A stretch of DNA of 64,000 nucleotides from Rhodopseudomonas palustris (lineage in GTDB: Bacteria; Pseudomonadota; Alphaproteobacteria; Rhizobiales; Xanthobacteraceae), in contig JACRJB010000062.1 in assembly GCA_016215605.1 (NCBI GenBank), forward strand, positions 108,568 to 172,567, written 5' to 3'. Below the pieces are notes generated by a model. The model was given only the letters and a program-made list of their open reading frames with translations, had not been told where the DNA came from and searched no databases. Positions within the stretch are counted from its first letter, which is position 1, and every line of letters begins with the position of its first letter. Made by a program: the position numbers and the translations under genes. Shown here in pieces: positions 1 through 7,745 of the stretch.

Positions 1-854
1 TGGTGCAGCACGCGGTGACGATTCCGGAGGGACTGACCTCGGAGCAGATCGTGGCCCGGCTGTCGGAGAACAACATTTTCACCGGCAGCTTGCGCGAAAT
101 TCCGCGCGAAGGAACGTTGCTGCCGGAGACCTACAAGTTTCCGCGCGGGACGCTGCGCGAACAGGTGATCAATCGGATGCAGCAGGCGCAGAAGCGCGTG
201 CTCGCCGAAGTCTGGGAGCGCCGCAATCCGGAGATCCCGATCAAGTCTCCCGAACAGTTGGTGACGCTGGCGTCGCTGGTCGAGAAGGAGACCAGCAAGC
301 CGGACGAACGCAGCCGGGTCTCCGCGGTGTTCATCAACCGTCTGCAGAAGAAGATGAAGCTGCAGTCCGATCCGACGATCATCTATGGTCTGGTCGGCGG
401 CAAGGGTACGCTCGGCCGCCCGATCAAGCGCAGCGAAATTCAGCAGCCGTCCCCGTACAACACCTACGTCATCGAAGGCCTGCCGCCCGGACCGATCGCC
501 AACCCGGGGCGCGCTTCGCTCGAAGCCGCGGCCAATCCGGCGCGGACCCGCGATCTGTACTTCGTCGCCGACGGCAGCGGCGGCCACGCTTTCAGCGACG
601 GCTACGATCAGCACCTGAAGAATGTCGCCAAGCTGCGGGCGCAGGAACGGCAGACCCAGAACGACACCGTGGAGCCACCGGAGGATCCGCCGGCGACATC
701 GGCTACGACGCCCGATGCCAATGCCTCGGCCGCGCAACCGCCGGCCGCCGCGGCCAAGCCGGCGAAAGGCAACGGCGCGCAGAAGAAGCGGACGCGTAAC
801 GCCCCGCAGAACGGCGCGGCACCGGCTGCTCCAACCGCGACCGACCAGGACTAG
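1..854 (+). CDS. mltG: Endolytic murein transglycosylase MltG, 5'-truncated by window edge
   Basis: C-terminal 283 residues of an MltG (YceG-like) lytic transglycosylase, the inner-membrane enzyme that cleaves nascent glycan strands and sets their length. The reading frame is open to base 1, so the membrane anchor and LysM-like part lie outside the window. The catalytic block LASLVEKET sits near residues 89-97, with the active-site glutamate expected in VEKET, and is followed by family-typical VFINRL, LQSDPTIIYG and the PPGPIANPG loop. From about residue 215 the protein becomes an Ala/Pro/Lys-rich tail, probably disordered, which is longer than in enterobacterial MltG. Followed by yicC and gmk on the same strand. 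Identification is firm; the true start is not visible. Confidence 0.95.
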   Translation, partial: VQHAVTIPEGLTSEQIVARLSENNIFTGSLREIPREGTLLPETYKFPRGTLREQVINRMQQAQKRVLAEVWERRNPEIPIKSPEQLVTLASLVEKETSKPDERSRVSAVFINRLQKKMKLQSDPTIIYGLVGGKGTLGRPIKRSEIQQPSPYNTYVIEGLPPGPIANPGRASLEAAANPARTRDLYFVADGSGGHAFSDGYDQHLKNVAKLRAQERQTQNDTVEPPEDPPATSATTPDANASAAQPPAAAAKPAKGNGAQKKRTRNAPQNGAAPAAPTATDQD

Positions 855-950
855 CAGCGCGCCTGTTCCCATCCTGTGTCAGGATCGGCTAAGCTCCGAC
901 GCCCACGCGTCAAGCGAATCTTAACCTGCAATCTGCGGAGTCTGTCAGCG

Positions 951-1838
951 ATGTCTTTGTCGAGCATGACGGGGTTTGCCCGCAGCCACGGCAGCAGCGG
1001 TCCCTATTCATTCGAATGGGAGTTGAAGTCCGTCAACGCCAAGGGATTCGATTTCCGGCTGCGCATTCCGCAAGGCTGGGACGACATCGAAGCCGGTGTG
1101 CGCAAACGGGCGGCCGACGCGCTGTCGCGCGGCACGGTCTACGCCAATCTCACGATCAAACGTGCGGACGCGGCGTCGACCATCCGTATCAACGAGGACG
1201 TGCTGTCCGCGGTGTTGAAGGTCGCCAGCGATCTCGCCGGGCGTGTCGACGCGGTGGCCCCGAGCATCGATGGTCTGATGTCGATCAAGGGCGTGATCGA
1301 GACGGTCGAGCCGGAGAGCGACGAGGCTGAAGATAATGACGCACGAACTGCGGTCGAGGCCGCCTTCGCGCAGGCGCTCGCCAGCCTGATCGAGATGCGC
1401 AAGCGCGAAGGCGCCACGCTGGCTGCCGTGTTGTCGCAGCGGCTCGATGAAATCGAGACCCTGGCCAAGAAGGCGGAAGCCGCGCCGGGACGCAAGCCGG
1501 AGGCGATCAAGGCGCGGCTCGCCGAGCAGGTCGCTGCACTGCTGGAGACGTCGGAGCGCTTCGATCAGGACCGGCTGCATCAGGAAGCCATCATGATGGC
1601 GACGAAGGCCGACATTCGCGAGGAACTCGACCGCATCGCCTCGCACGTCGCGCAGGCGCGCGAGATGCTGAGCAAGGGCGGCGCCGTCGGCCGAAGGCTC
1701 GACTTCCTGTCCCAGGAGTTCAATCGCGAGGTCAACACCTGCTGCTCGAAGTCGATCGACCTCGAACTCACCAACACGGGCCTGGCGATGAAGAACGTGG
1801 TCGAGCAGTTCCGCGAGCAGGTCCAGAATCTGGAATGA
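951..1838 (+). CDS. yicC: YicC family protein
   Basis: 295-residue member of the YicC/YloC family, linked in other bacteria to RNA turnover (endoribonuclease activity) and stationary-phase survival. The ATG at 951 is chosen because the product then begins MSLSSMTGFARS, matching the family's conserved SMTGFA opening; an upstream ATG at 876 would add 25 residues without family resemblance. The family C-terminal block is present (DFLSQEFNREVNT, then a CCSKSID segment and NVVEQFREQVQNLE). Its stop overlaps the gmk start by four bases (ATGA), so the two are probably translationally coupled. A yicC-gmk pair is common in alphaproteobacteria. Confidence 0.93.
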   Translation: MSLSSMTGFARSHGSSGPYSFEWELKSVNAKGFDFRLRIPQGWDDIEAGVRKRAADALSRGTVYANLTIKRADAASTIRINEDVLSAVLKVASDLAGRVDAVAPSIDGLMSIKGVIETVEPESDEAEDNDARTAVEAAFAQALASLIEMRKREGATLAAVLSQRLDEIETLAKKAEAAPGRKPEAIKARLAEQVAALLETSERFDQDRLHQEAIMMATKADIREELDRIASHVAQAREMLSKGGAVGRRLDFLSQEFNREVNTCCSKSIDLELTNTGLAMKNVVEQFREQVQNLE

Positions 1839-2503
1839 GCATGACGGACGCGGCAACGGGAAGCTTGAACGGCGTCGAGCGGCGCGGGCTGATGTTCGTG
1901 CTGTCGTCGCCCTCGGGCGCCGGCAAGACCACGCTGTCGCGCATGCTGGTGAAGGAGGCCGCTTCGCTGCAGATGTCGGTCTCGGCCACGACCCGCCCGA
2001 TGCGGCCCGGCGAGGTCGACGGGCGAGACTATTTCTTCGTCGACCGTCCGAAATTCGACGCGATGGTCGCTGCCGGCGAATTCCTCGAATGGGCGAACGT
2101 GTTCGACAATTGCTACGGCACGCCGCGCGCGCCGGTGGACGCGGCGCTGGCCGCGGGCCGTGACGTTCTGTTCGACATCGACTGGCAGGGCACGCAGCAA
2201 CTGCGCAGTCACGCGCCGAACGACGTCGTCAGCGTGTTCGTGCTGCCGCCGTCGGTGCAGGCGCTCGAACATCGCCTGCATACGCGCGCCCAGGATTCCG
2301 ACGAAGTCATCCATGGCCGGATGAAGAAGGCCGGCGACGAGATGAGCCACTACGACGCTTACGACTACATCGTCGTCAACGACAACGTCGGCATCGCGTT
2401 CGAGTCGGTGAAGGCCATTCTCCGCGCCGAGCAACTCAAGCGCGAACGCCAGGTCGGAATCGATGCGTTCGTGCGGGACATGCGCCGCGAACTCGAGAAG
2501 TAG
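1835..2503 (+). CDS. gmk: Guanylate kinase
   Basis: 222 residues; phosphorylates GMP to GDP with ATP, needed for GTP, nucleic acid and (p)ppGpp synthesis. The P-loop SSPSGAGKTT lies at residues 24-33, followed by the GMP-binding segment VSATTRPMRPGEVDGRDYFFV and the lid region with FLEWANVFDNCYGTP. The C-terminal helix ends in DMRRELEK. A roughly 15-residue N-terminal extension precedes the usual start and a downstream start is possible, but the ATG at 1835 overlaps the yicC stop as ATGA. Cytoplasmic. Length is normal for the family. Confidence 0.96.
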   Translation: MSMTDAATGSLNGVERRGLMFVLSSPSGAGKTTLSRMLVKEAASLQMSVSATTRPMRPGEVDGRDYFFVDRPKFDAMVAAGEFLEWANVFDNCYGTPRAPVDAALAAGRDVLFDIDWQGTQQLRSHAPNDVVSVFVLPPSVQALEHRLHTRAQDSDEVIHGRMKKAGDEMSHYDAYDYIVVNDNVGIAFESVKAILRAEQLKRERQVGIDAFVRDMRRELEK

Positions 2504-2508
2504 TCCGA

Positions 2509-2549
2509 CCGAGGCGCCGAAAAGCAGCGGCTTTCGCCGCGGCCTCGAT
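2509..2549. terminator. Hairpin between convergent gmk and the exported-protein gene
   Basis: Between the two convergent stop codons, CGAGGC pairs with GCCTCG and encloses an inner GCGGC-TTTC-GCCGC stem-loop. There is no T-run, so this is a hairpin that may help terminate both genes rather than a classic intrinsic terminator. Ends are approximate to a base or two. Confidence 0.4.
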
Positions 2550-2557
2550 GTCGGTCG

Positions 2558-3574
2558 TCAGGCGGCCGGACGTTTCTGCGCGCGCGCCAGCAGCTCTTCG
2601 ATTTCGTCGGTGGCCTTGACCTCGGTCTGGCGCTGGCGTGCGGCCCGGATCCAGGCCGGCACCTCGGTCGGCTGCGTCGGGGGCGACGGGTCGAGCGTCA
2701 GATCGAGAGGCTCGGCCGCATAGTCGTCGCTTGCCGGCCTGGGTGCGTCGCGCCAGATGTCCGGGCGGCCGTTGAGATCGCGGCGAACCGCCGGTTGCCG
2801 CCGGCTGAATTTGACGAGGCCGCCGACGATCAGACCGGCGAGTGCGAGCGCTGCGAGCAGGGCGGCGATCAGCGTCGATGCGGATCCGGCCGACGACAAT
2901 GCGGCCGTCGCCGGCGTGCCGCCCTTGGCCACCGCGGCCTGCGCAGCGGTGCGCAGCTTGCTCGATGCATCGGCAGCCGACGCTGGGTCGGCAGCCGGGG
3001 CGGCTGTGGCGGCATCCGACCAACGCTGGTCGATCGGCGAACCTTGGGTCGCGACAGGCGCCTGATCGGTGGGCTGAGACGCGCTTTGCTGAGTGGACGT
3101 CGTCGTCGGTAGCGGCGCCGGAAACTGCGCGGCGGAATCCGTCGCGGCGGCGTCGCGCATCGGCGCAGGCTCCGGCACTTCGGCTCGGGCATTGGCGATC
3201 GACGAATGCAGACGCACCGCGGTCGTCCGCACCGGCTTCGGCGCGGCAACGGGAGCCGCCGAATCCGCCGAGGCCGTCTCGCTCCGGGCGGCCGGCGCCG
3301 CTGGTGCGGAGTTGGGGCGGTCGGAAGCCGCGTCGGCCGCCGCTTCGGTCGGCGCCGCCGCCTTGTCGCCGGTCGCGCGAACGTACCAACAGTTGCGCTT
3401 GGTGGCGCGGTCGGTGCGGTAGAACCAGTGGCTGCCCGCCGGAGCCGGGCCTTTCGGCGCGGCGAGACATTCGCGCGCTTGCGCGGCGGCGTGGTCCGGA
3501 GCGGCGGTGAGAGCGAGGCTGGCGAACAATCCGACGCCGGCGGCGCTCAGGATCTTCGCGGTGGACTTGCGCAT
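2558..3574 (-). CDS. Exported protein with one C-terminal transmembrane helix, unknown function
   Basis: 338 residues when started at the ATG at 3574, preceded by a GGGGGA ribosome site; an in-frame ATG four codons upstream (3586) is less well placed. An N-terminal signal peptide ends around AAAQA, followed by a short Cys-containing segment (RECLAAPKG, then HWFYRTD and RNCWYVR) that resembles the small extracytoplasmic domains of rhizobial proteins. The middle is a long Ala/Pro/Ser/Thr-rich linker. One hydrophobic helix (about residues 232-254) is followed by a basic stretch and a roughly 80-residue charged C-terminal region with PAWIRAARQRQTEV. It may span the envelope, but which side the tail faces is uncertain. 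I do not recognise a catalytic domain. Convergent with gmk. Confidence 0.75.
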   Translation of the reverse strand: MRKSTAKILSAAGVGLFASLALTAAPDHAAAQARECLAAPKGPAPAGSHWFYRTDRATKRNCWYVRATGDKAAAPTEAAADAASDRPNSAPAAPAARSETASADSAAPVAAPKPVRTTAVRLHSSIANARAEVPEPAPMRDAAATDSAAQFPAPLPTTTSTQQSASQPTDQAPVATQGSPIDQRWSDAATAAPAADPASAADASSKLRTAAQAAVAKGGTPATAALSSAGSASTLIAALLAALALAGLIVGGLVKFSRRQPAVRRDLNGRPDIWRDAPRPASDDYAAEPLDLTLDPSPPTQPTEVPAWIRAARQRQTEVKATDEIEELLARAQKRPAA

Positions 3575-3685
3575 GGCATCCCCCATCGTGATGCGGTAAC
3601 GGAAATTTAGGATCCGTGTTTTCCGCACAAATGGGGTCGCAATAAGCCGCAAATCCGGTGGGGGTGGGACAAGAATCGGGCCCGC

Positions 3686-3711
3686 ATTGCGGGGCGGATG
3701 GAACCCGCAAT
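3686..3711 (-). terminator. Stem-loop downstream of adh
   Basis: A perfect 8-bp stem, ATTGCGGG with CCCGCAAT and a 10-base loop, begins about 30 bases after the adh stop on the minus strand. It lacks a T-run, so termination at the end of the leftward lpt-to-adh run is plausible but unproven. Confidence 0.35.
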
Positions 3712-3741
3712 CCGGTCGTCGTCGGCGTCGCCGAGGCTCGA

Positions 3742-4800
3742 TTAGTTCGTCAGCATGATGCGGCCGACGACCTTGCCGGCGCGCAACTGATCGATCCACT
3801 TCTGGACGTCGGTCATCGGTTCTTCCTTCATCGGCGTCGGCTTGATCTTGCCGGAGCGCGCCAATTCCAGAAGCTCCTTGGTCTCTTCCAGCGTGCCGAC
3901 CATGAAGCCTTCGACCGTCATGCGCTTGTAGATCCACTGCACCATCGGCAGGCTGAACTGTCCGCCCATCAGGCCCGACACGACGATCTTGCCGCCGCGT
4001 GCGACGGTGCCGACCGCGAAGTTCATCGACTTGTCGTTGCCGGCGAAATCGACGATGCAGTCGAAGCCGCCGTCGTTTTCCTTGACGATGCGCTTGATCA
4101 CGTCGGGCTCCGACGGATCATAGGCGAACGACGCGCCGTTCTGCAGCGCGGCTTCGCGTGCCGCGGGGCTGAGATCCGCGACCGAGATCGGCTGCTTGAA
4201 CATCGCCTGCGCCAGCGAGAGACCCATCATGCCGACGCCGCCGAGACCGATCAGCAGGATGTTGCGCTGACGCGGCCGATCCACCAGGCGCTTCAGCGCG
4301 CCGTAGGCGGTGATCCCGGAGCACATCAGCGTCGCCGCGACGTTGGTCGGCAGCGGATCGTAGTCGAGCAGATATTTCGCGTCGGGCACCAGCACGTGCG
4401 TGGCGAAGCCGCCGTCGATCGCGACGCCGAGGAAGCGGTTTCGCGTGCACAGGTTCTCGTCGCCGGCGAGGCAGTCGCGGCACTTGCCGCAGCCGATCCA
4501 GGGAAACACCGCTTTCTTCTTGCCGACCAGGTCGGCCGGCGCATCCGGCCCGACTTCAGCGACGACGCCGGCGATCTCGTGGCCGAGCGTGAACGGCAGC
4601 GTCATGCCGCGCGTGGTGTCGAGCTTCTTGCCGCCGCCGAGATCGGCGTAGCCGTCCTGGATGTGCAGATCGGAATGGCACAGTCCGCAGCGTTCGATCT
4701 TGACCAGCACTTCGCGGCCTTGCGGCTTCGGCGCGTCGATGATCGTTTCGCACAGCGGGGCGTCGAATTTCACCAGAGACTGGCGACGCATCTGCGTCAT
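3742..4800 (-). CDS. Zinc-dependent medium-chain alcohol dehydrogenase
   Basis: 352 residues of the MDR superfamily; oxidises an alcohol or reduces an aldehyde with NAD(P). Catalytic zinc ligands are visible in CGLCHSD (about residue 36) and LGHEIAG; the structural zinc site is [16 protein letters not shown] with the usual four cysteines; the Rossmann motif is GLGGVGMMG. Substrate cannot be told from sequence. The ATG at 4800 overlaps the rsmA stop (ATGA on the minus strand) and has an AGGGAGA ribosome site, so it is co-translated with rsmA and pdxA. A dehydrogenase in this position is unexpected and may just be an operon passenger. Confidence 0.92.
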   Translation of the reverse strand: MTQMRRQSLVKFDAPLCETIIDAPKPQGREVLVKIERCGLCHSDLHIQDGYADLGGGKKLDTTRGMTLPFTLGHEIAGVVAEVGPDAPADLVGKKKAVFPWIGCGKCRDCLAGDENLCTRNRFLGVAIDGGFATHVLVPDAKYLLDYDPLPTNVAATLMCSGITAYGALKRLVDRPRQRNILLIGLGGVGMMGLSLAQAMFKQPISVADLSPAAREAALQNGASFAYDPSEPDVIKRIVKENDGGFDCIVDFAGNDKSMNFAVGTVARGGKIVVSGLMGGQFSLPMVQWIYKRMTVEGFMVGTLEETKELLELARSGKIKPTPMKEEPMTDVQKWIDQLRAGKVVGRIMLTN

Positions 4801-5678
4801 GTCGGGTTCTCCCTTTGAGGCGTGTTTTTTGTGGCCCGTATATTGGTCAATTCGTTCGCCATGGCAACAAAGCCGGAGACCGGGACGGTCTCGGCGCGGC
4901 GGGTCGGATCGATGCCCGCTGCCGCGGCCAGCTGCGCCGGATCGACGCCGAGCGCCTTCAGGCTCTGCCGCAACATCTTGCGTCGCTGCCCGAAGGCGGC
5001 GGCGGCGACCTGCTCCAGCGCGGCCCGGTCGCAGCGCTGCGGCGCGGCGCGCGGCACCAGCCGGACCACGGAAGAGGTCACCTTCGGCTGCGGCACGAAG
5101 GCCGAGGGCGCGATGTCGAACAGCATGCCGGTCTCGCAGCGCCAATTCGACAGCACCGCGAGCCGGCCATAGGCGTCGTCGTCTTCCCGCGCGACGATGC
5201 GCTGTGCGACCTCGCGCTGAAACATCAGCACCATCGTGTCGTACCAGGGCGGCCACGGCTCGGCGCACAGCCAGCCGATCAGCAGCGGCGTCGCGATGTT
5301 GTAGGGCAGGTTGGCGACGATCTTGGCCCGCGCATCGCCGAGCAGCGGCCGGGGATCGAACTCCATCGCGTCGGCGCAGACGATCTCGAGCCGGCCCGGA
5401 TAGTGCGCCGCGATCTCCTCGAGCGCGCCGAGCGCGCGCTCGTCGCGCTCGATCGCGATGACGCGCTTCGCACCGGTGGCGAGCAGCGCCCGTGTCAATC
5501 CGCCGGGACCGGGGCCGATCTCGACCACGGTGACGCCGTCGAGCGGGCCGGCGGCACGGGCGATCCGGGCGGTGAGGTTGAGATCGAGCAGAAAGTTCTG
5601 CCCGAGCGATTTCTTCGCGGCGAGATCGTGGCGGCGGATCACGTCGCGCAGCGGCGGCAGATCGTCGATCGCACTCAT
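4797..5678 (-). CDS. rsmA: 16S rRNA dimethyladenosine transferase RsmA (KsgA)
   Basis: 293 residues; uses S-adenosylmethionine to dimethylate two adjacent adenines near the 3' end of 16S rRNA (A1518 and A1519, E. coli numbering), a late 30S assembly check. Motifs: KKSLGQNFL near the N-terminus, SAM motif [16 protein letters not shown], the acidic IAIERD, and catalytic [11 protein letters not shown]. The C-terminal small domain is present. The start at 5678 overlaps the pdxA stop as ATGA and its stop overlaps the adh start in the same way. The pdxA-rsmA pairing is classical in proteobacteria. Confidence 0.97.
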   Translation of the reverse strand: MSAIDDLPPLRDVIRRHDLAAKKSLGQNFLLDLNLTARIARAAGPLDGVTVVEIGPGPGGLTRALLATGAKRVIAIERDERALGALEEIAAHYPGRLEIVCADAMEFDPRPLLGDARAKIVANLPYNIATPLLIGWLCAEPWPPWYDTMVLMFQREVAQRIVAREDDDAYGRLAVLSNWRCETGMLFDIAPSAFVPQPKVTSSVVRLVPRAAPQRCDRAALEQVAAAAFGQRRKMLRQSLKALGVDPAQLAAAAGIDPTRRAETVPVSGFVAMANELTNIRATKNTPQRENPT

Positions 5679-6679
5679 GCCGGCGATGCCGCCGCCATGC
5701 GGGCCGCGAGCTTCAGCGCCGCGATCAGGCTCGACGGATCGGCGCGCCCGCTGCCGGCGATGTCGAACGCCGTGCCGTGATCCGGCGAGGTGCGGATGAA
5801 GGGCAGTCCGAGCGTGACATTGACGCCTTCGTCGAAGGCGATGGTCTTGATCGGGATCAGCGCCTGGTCGTGATACATGCAGAGGGCGCAGTCGTAGCGC
5901 GTCCGCGCGGCGGCATGAAACATGGTGTCGGCAGGCAGCGGCCCGCGGGCGTCGATCCCTGCGCGGCGCAGGATCTCCACCGCCGGCGCGACGATGGCGC
6001 GATCCTCGGTGCCGAGCGAACCGTCTTCGCCGGCGTGAGGATTGAGGCCGGCGATCGCCAGCCGCGGCGCGGCGATGCCGAAGCGGCGTTTCAGGTCGTT
6101 CACCACGATGCGCGCGGTCGACACGATCAGCTCCGTGGTGAGCTGCGCGATCGCGTCGCGCAGCGAGACGTGGATCGTCACCGGCACCACGGCAAGGCTC
6201 GGGCACCACAACATCATCACCGGCTGCGGCGCGGCTCCGTCGCCGCGCGCCAGTTCGGCGAGGACTTCGGTGTGGCCGGGGTGGGCAAAGCCCGCCTGAT
6301 ACAGCACGCTCTTGGCGATCGGATTGGTGACGACCGCGGCGGCGCGGCCGGAGACGACATCCTCGACCGCGCTGCGGATCGCTGCGATCGCGGCAGCGGC
6401 GCTCGTCGCGTCGGGCTTGCCCGGCGCGGCTGTCGCGACGTGACCGGTGCCGACGACGGGCAGGGCGTGCGCAAACGTGGCGGCGGCATCCTCGATCGCG
6501 ACCTCGGCGATCGGGATCTCGACGCCGAGTGCTTGCGCCCGGCGCGCGATGCAGTCGCGGTCGCCCCGCAGATAAAACGGCGGCAGCTTCGCCTCGTCGC
6601 GGCGCAGCCATGCCGCGATGGTGATGTCGGGACCGATGCCGGCCGGCTCGCCGAGCGACAGGGCTAGAGGCTTGGTCAT
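5675..6679 (-). CDS. pdxA: 4-hydroxythreonine-4-phosphate dehydrogenase PdxA
   Basis: 334 residues; NAD-dependent oxidation and decarboxylation of 4-phosphohydroxy-L-threonine in pyridoxal phosphate synthesis, with PdxJ as partner (not in this window). Shows [12 protein letters not shown] at the N-terminus, the metal-ligand histidines in DTMFHAAAR and [10 protein letters not shown], and [10 protein letters not shown]. Length is normal. It lies 37 bases after the surA-like gene and overlaps rsmA by four bases. Confidence 0.97.
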   Translation of the reverse strand: MTKPLALSLGEPAGIGPDITIAAWLRRDEAKLPPFYLRGDRDCIARRAQALGVEIPIAEVAIEDAAATFAHALPVVGTGHVATAAPGKPDATSAAAAIAAIRSAVEDVVSGRAAAVVTNPIAKSVLYQAGFAHPGHTEVLAELARGDGAAPQPVMMLWCPSLAVVPVTIHVSLRDAIAQLTTELIVSTARIVVNDLKRRFGIAAPRLAIAGLNPHAGEDGSLGTEDRAIVAPAVEILRRAGIDARGPLPADTMFHAAARTRYDCALCMYHDQALIPIKTIAFDEGVNVTLGLPFIRTSPDHGTAFDIAGSGRADPSSLIAALKLAARMAAASPA

Positions 6680-6716
6680 GTCGTGTCCGTCCGCCGCTCA
6701 GCGGCGGGGCCATCCA

Positions 6717-7679
6717 TCAGCGGCCGGACCGGCCGCCAGCGGCGTCCGCCCCGCGATACTCGATCATCGCGGCATTGCGCACTTCCCGCAAATAATCCTT
6801 CGACTTGGCCTGAAACTTCTCGGCGAACATCTTGTCGCGAATCTCGCGCTTCTTCGGCGTGTCGGCGGTGGTCGGCTTGCGCGAGCACAGCGCCACCATC
6901 TCGATGCCCTGCCGGGTCGCTTCCGGTGCCGTCATCTGGCCGACCGGGGTCTTGTCGAGGAGTTCGCGCAGCGCCGGCGGCAGGTCGGCCGAGGTCTTGA
7001 CGACGGTGGCGCGGATCGCGGTGTTCGGCAGCGCCTTGAAGATGCGATCGGCGTCCTCGCAGCTCTGGACGCGGCTGCGCAGCGATTCGGCTTCCTTGCG
7101 GCGGGCCTCCATCGCACTCGCGTCGGAGCCGCGCGAGACGATCAGCACGATCGGCCGCATCTGGTATTCGAAGCTCTCGGTTGTGGTCTTCTCGTCGCCG
7201 CCCTTGGCGGCGAGCTGCGCCTGGATTTCCTTTTCGCCGACCAGCAGGCTGTCCTTGAAGCGACCGCGGATCAGGCTGGTCCAGACCATCTCGGCCTTGA
7301 TCTTGGACTTCAACGTTTCCGCGCGAATGCCTTGTGCGCCAAGCATTTTCACCATCTGGTCGGGCGACATCCGCATCCGCGAACTCATGCTGGCGAACGA
7401 CGAGTCGATGTCGGAATCACTCGGAGTGACGCCGTACTTCTTGCCTTCCCGGACTTTGACTTTTTCGTCGATCAGCTCGTCGAGCACCTGTTGGCGGGTG
7501 CGGGACTGGTTCGACAGTCGGTCCAGTTTGGAGCGCTGCTCGATGTCGAAATTGGTGATCGGTTCGCCGTTGACCATGACGGCCACGGTTTGCGCACGCG
7601 CGACGCCGAACCCGCCGCCCAGCGTGACTCCGCAGAAGAGCGCCAGTCCGAGAATGCGAAAGAAAAACTTGTTCGTCAT
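6717..7679 (-). CDS. SurA-like periplasmic chaperone / divergent parvulin
   Basis: 320 residues with a signal peptide (cleavage near ARAQ) and a SurA N-terminal domain (VAVMVNGEPITNFDIEQRSKL, then VLDELIDEKVKVREGKKYGV). The segment about 180-285 looks like a degraded parvulin prolyl-isomerase fold, with LPPALRELLDKTPVGQ and ATRQGIEMVALC, but the usual active-site pattern is not evident. Probably escorts outer-membrane proteins, including LptD encoded just upstream, across the periplasm. The lptD-surA-pdxA-rsmA order is the same as in E. coli, which supports the SurA assignment despite the shorter length (E. coli SurA is about 430 residues). Confidence 0.85.
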   Translation of the reverse strand: MTNKFFFRILGLALFCGVTLGGGFGVARAQTVAVMVNGEPITNFDIEQRSKLDRLSNQSRTRQQVLDELIDEKVKVREGKKYGVTPSDSDIDSSFASMSSRMRMSPDQMVKMLGAQGIRAETLKSKIKAEMVWTSLIRGRFKDSLLVGEKEIQAQLAAKGGDEKTTTESFEYQMRPIVLIVSRGSDASAMEARRKEAESLRSRVQSCEDADRIFKALPNTAIRATVVKTSADLPPALRELLDKTPVGQMTAPEATRQGIEMVALCSRKPTTADTPKKREIRDKMFAEKFQAKSKDYLREVRNAAMIEYRGADAAGGRSGR

Positions 7680-7745
7680 GGGTCGCGTGTGCCTCCCAGC
7701 CGATTTGTGTTTGTTCAGAAACGGGGTTGCCGTTGACCTTCGGCG

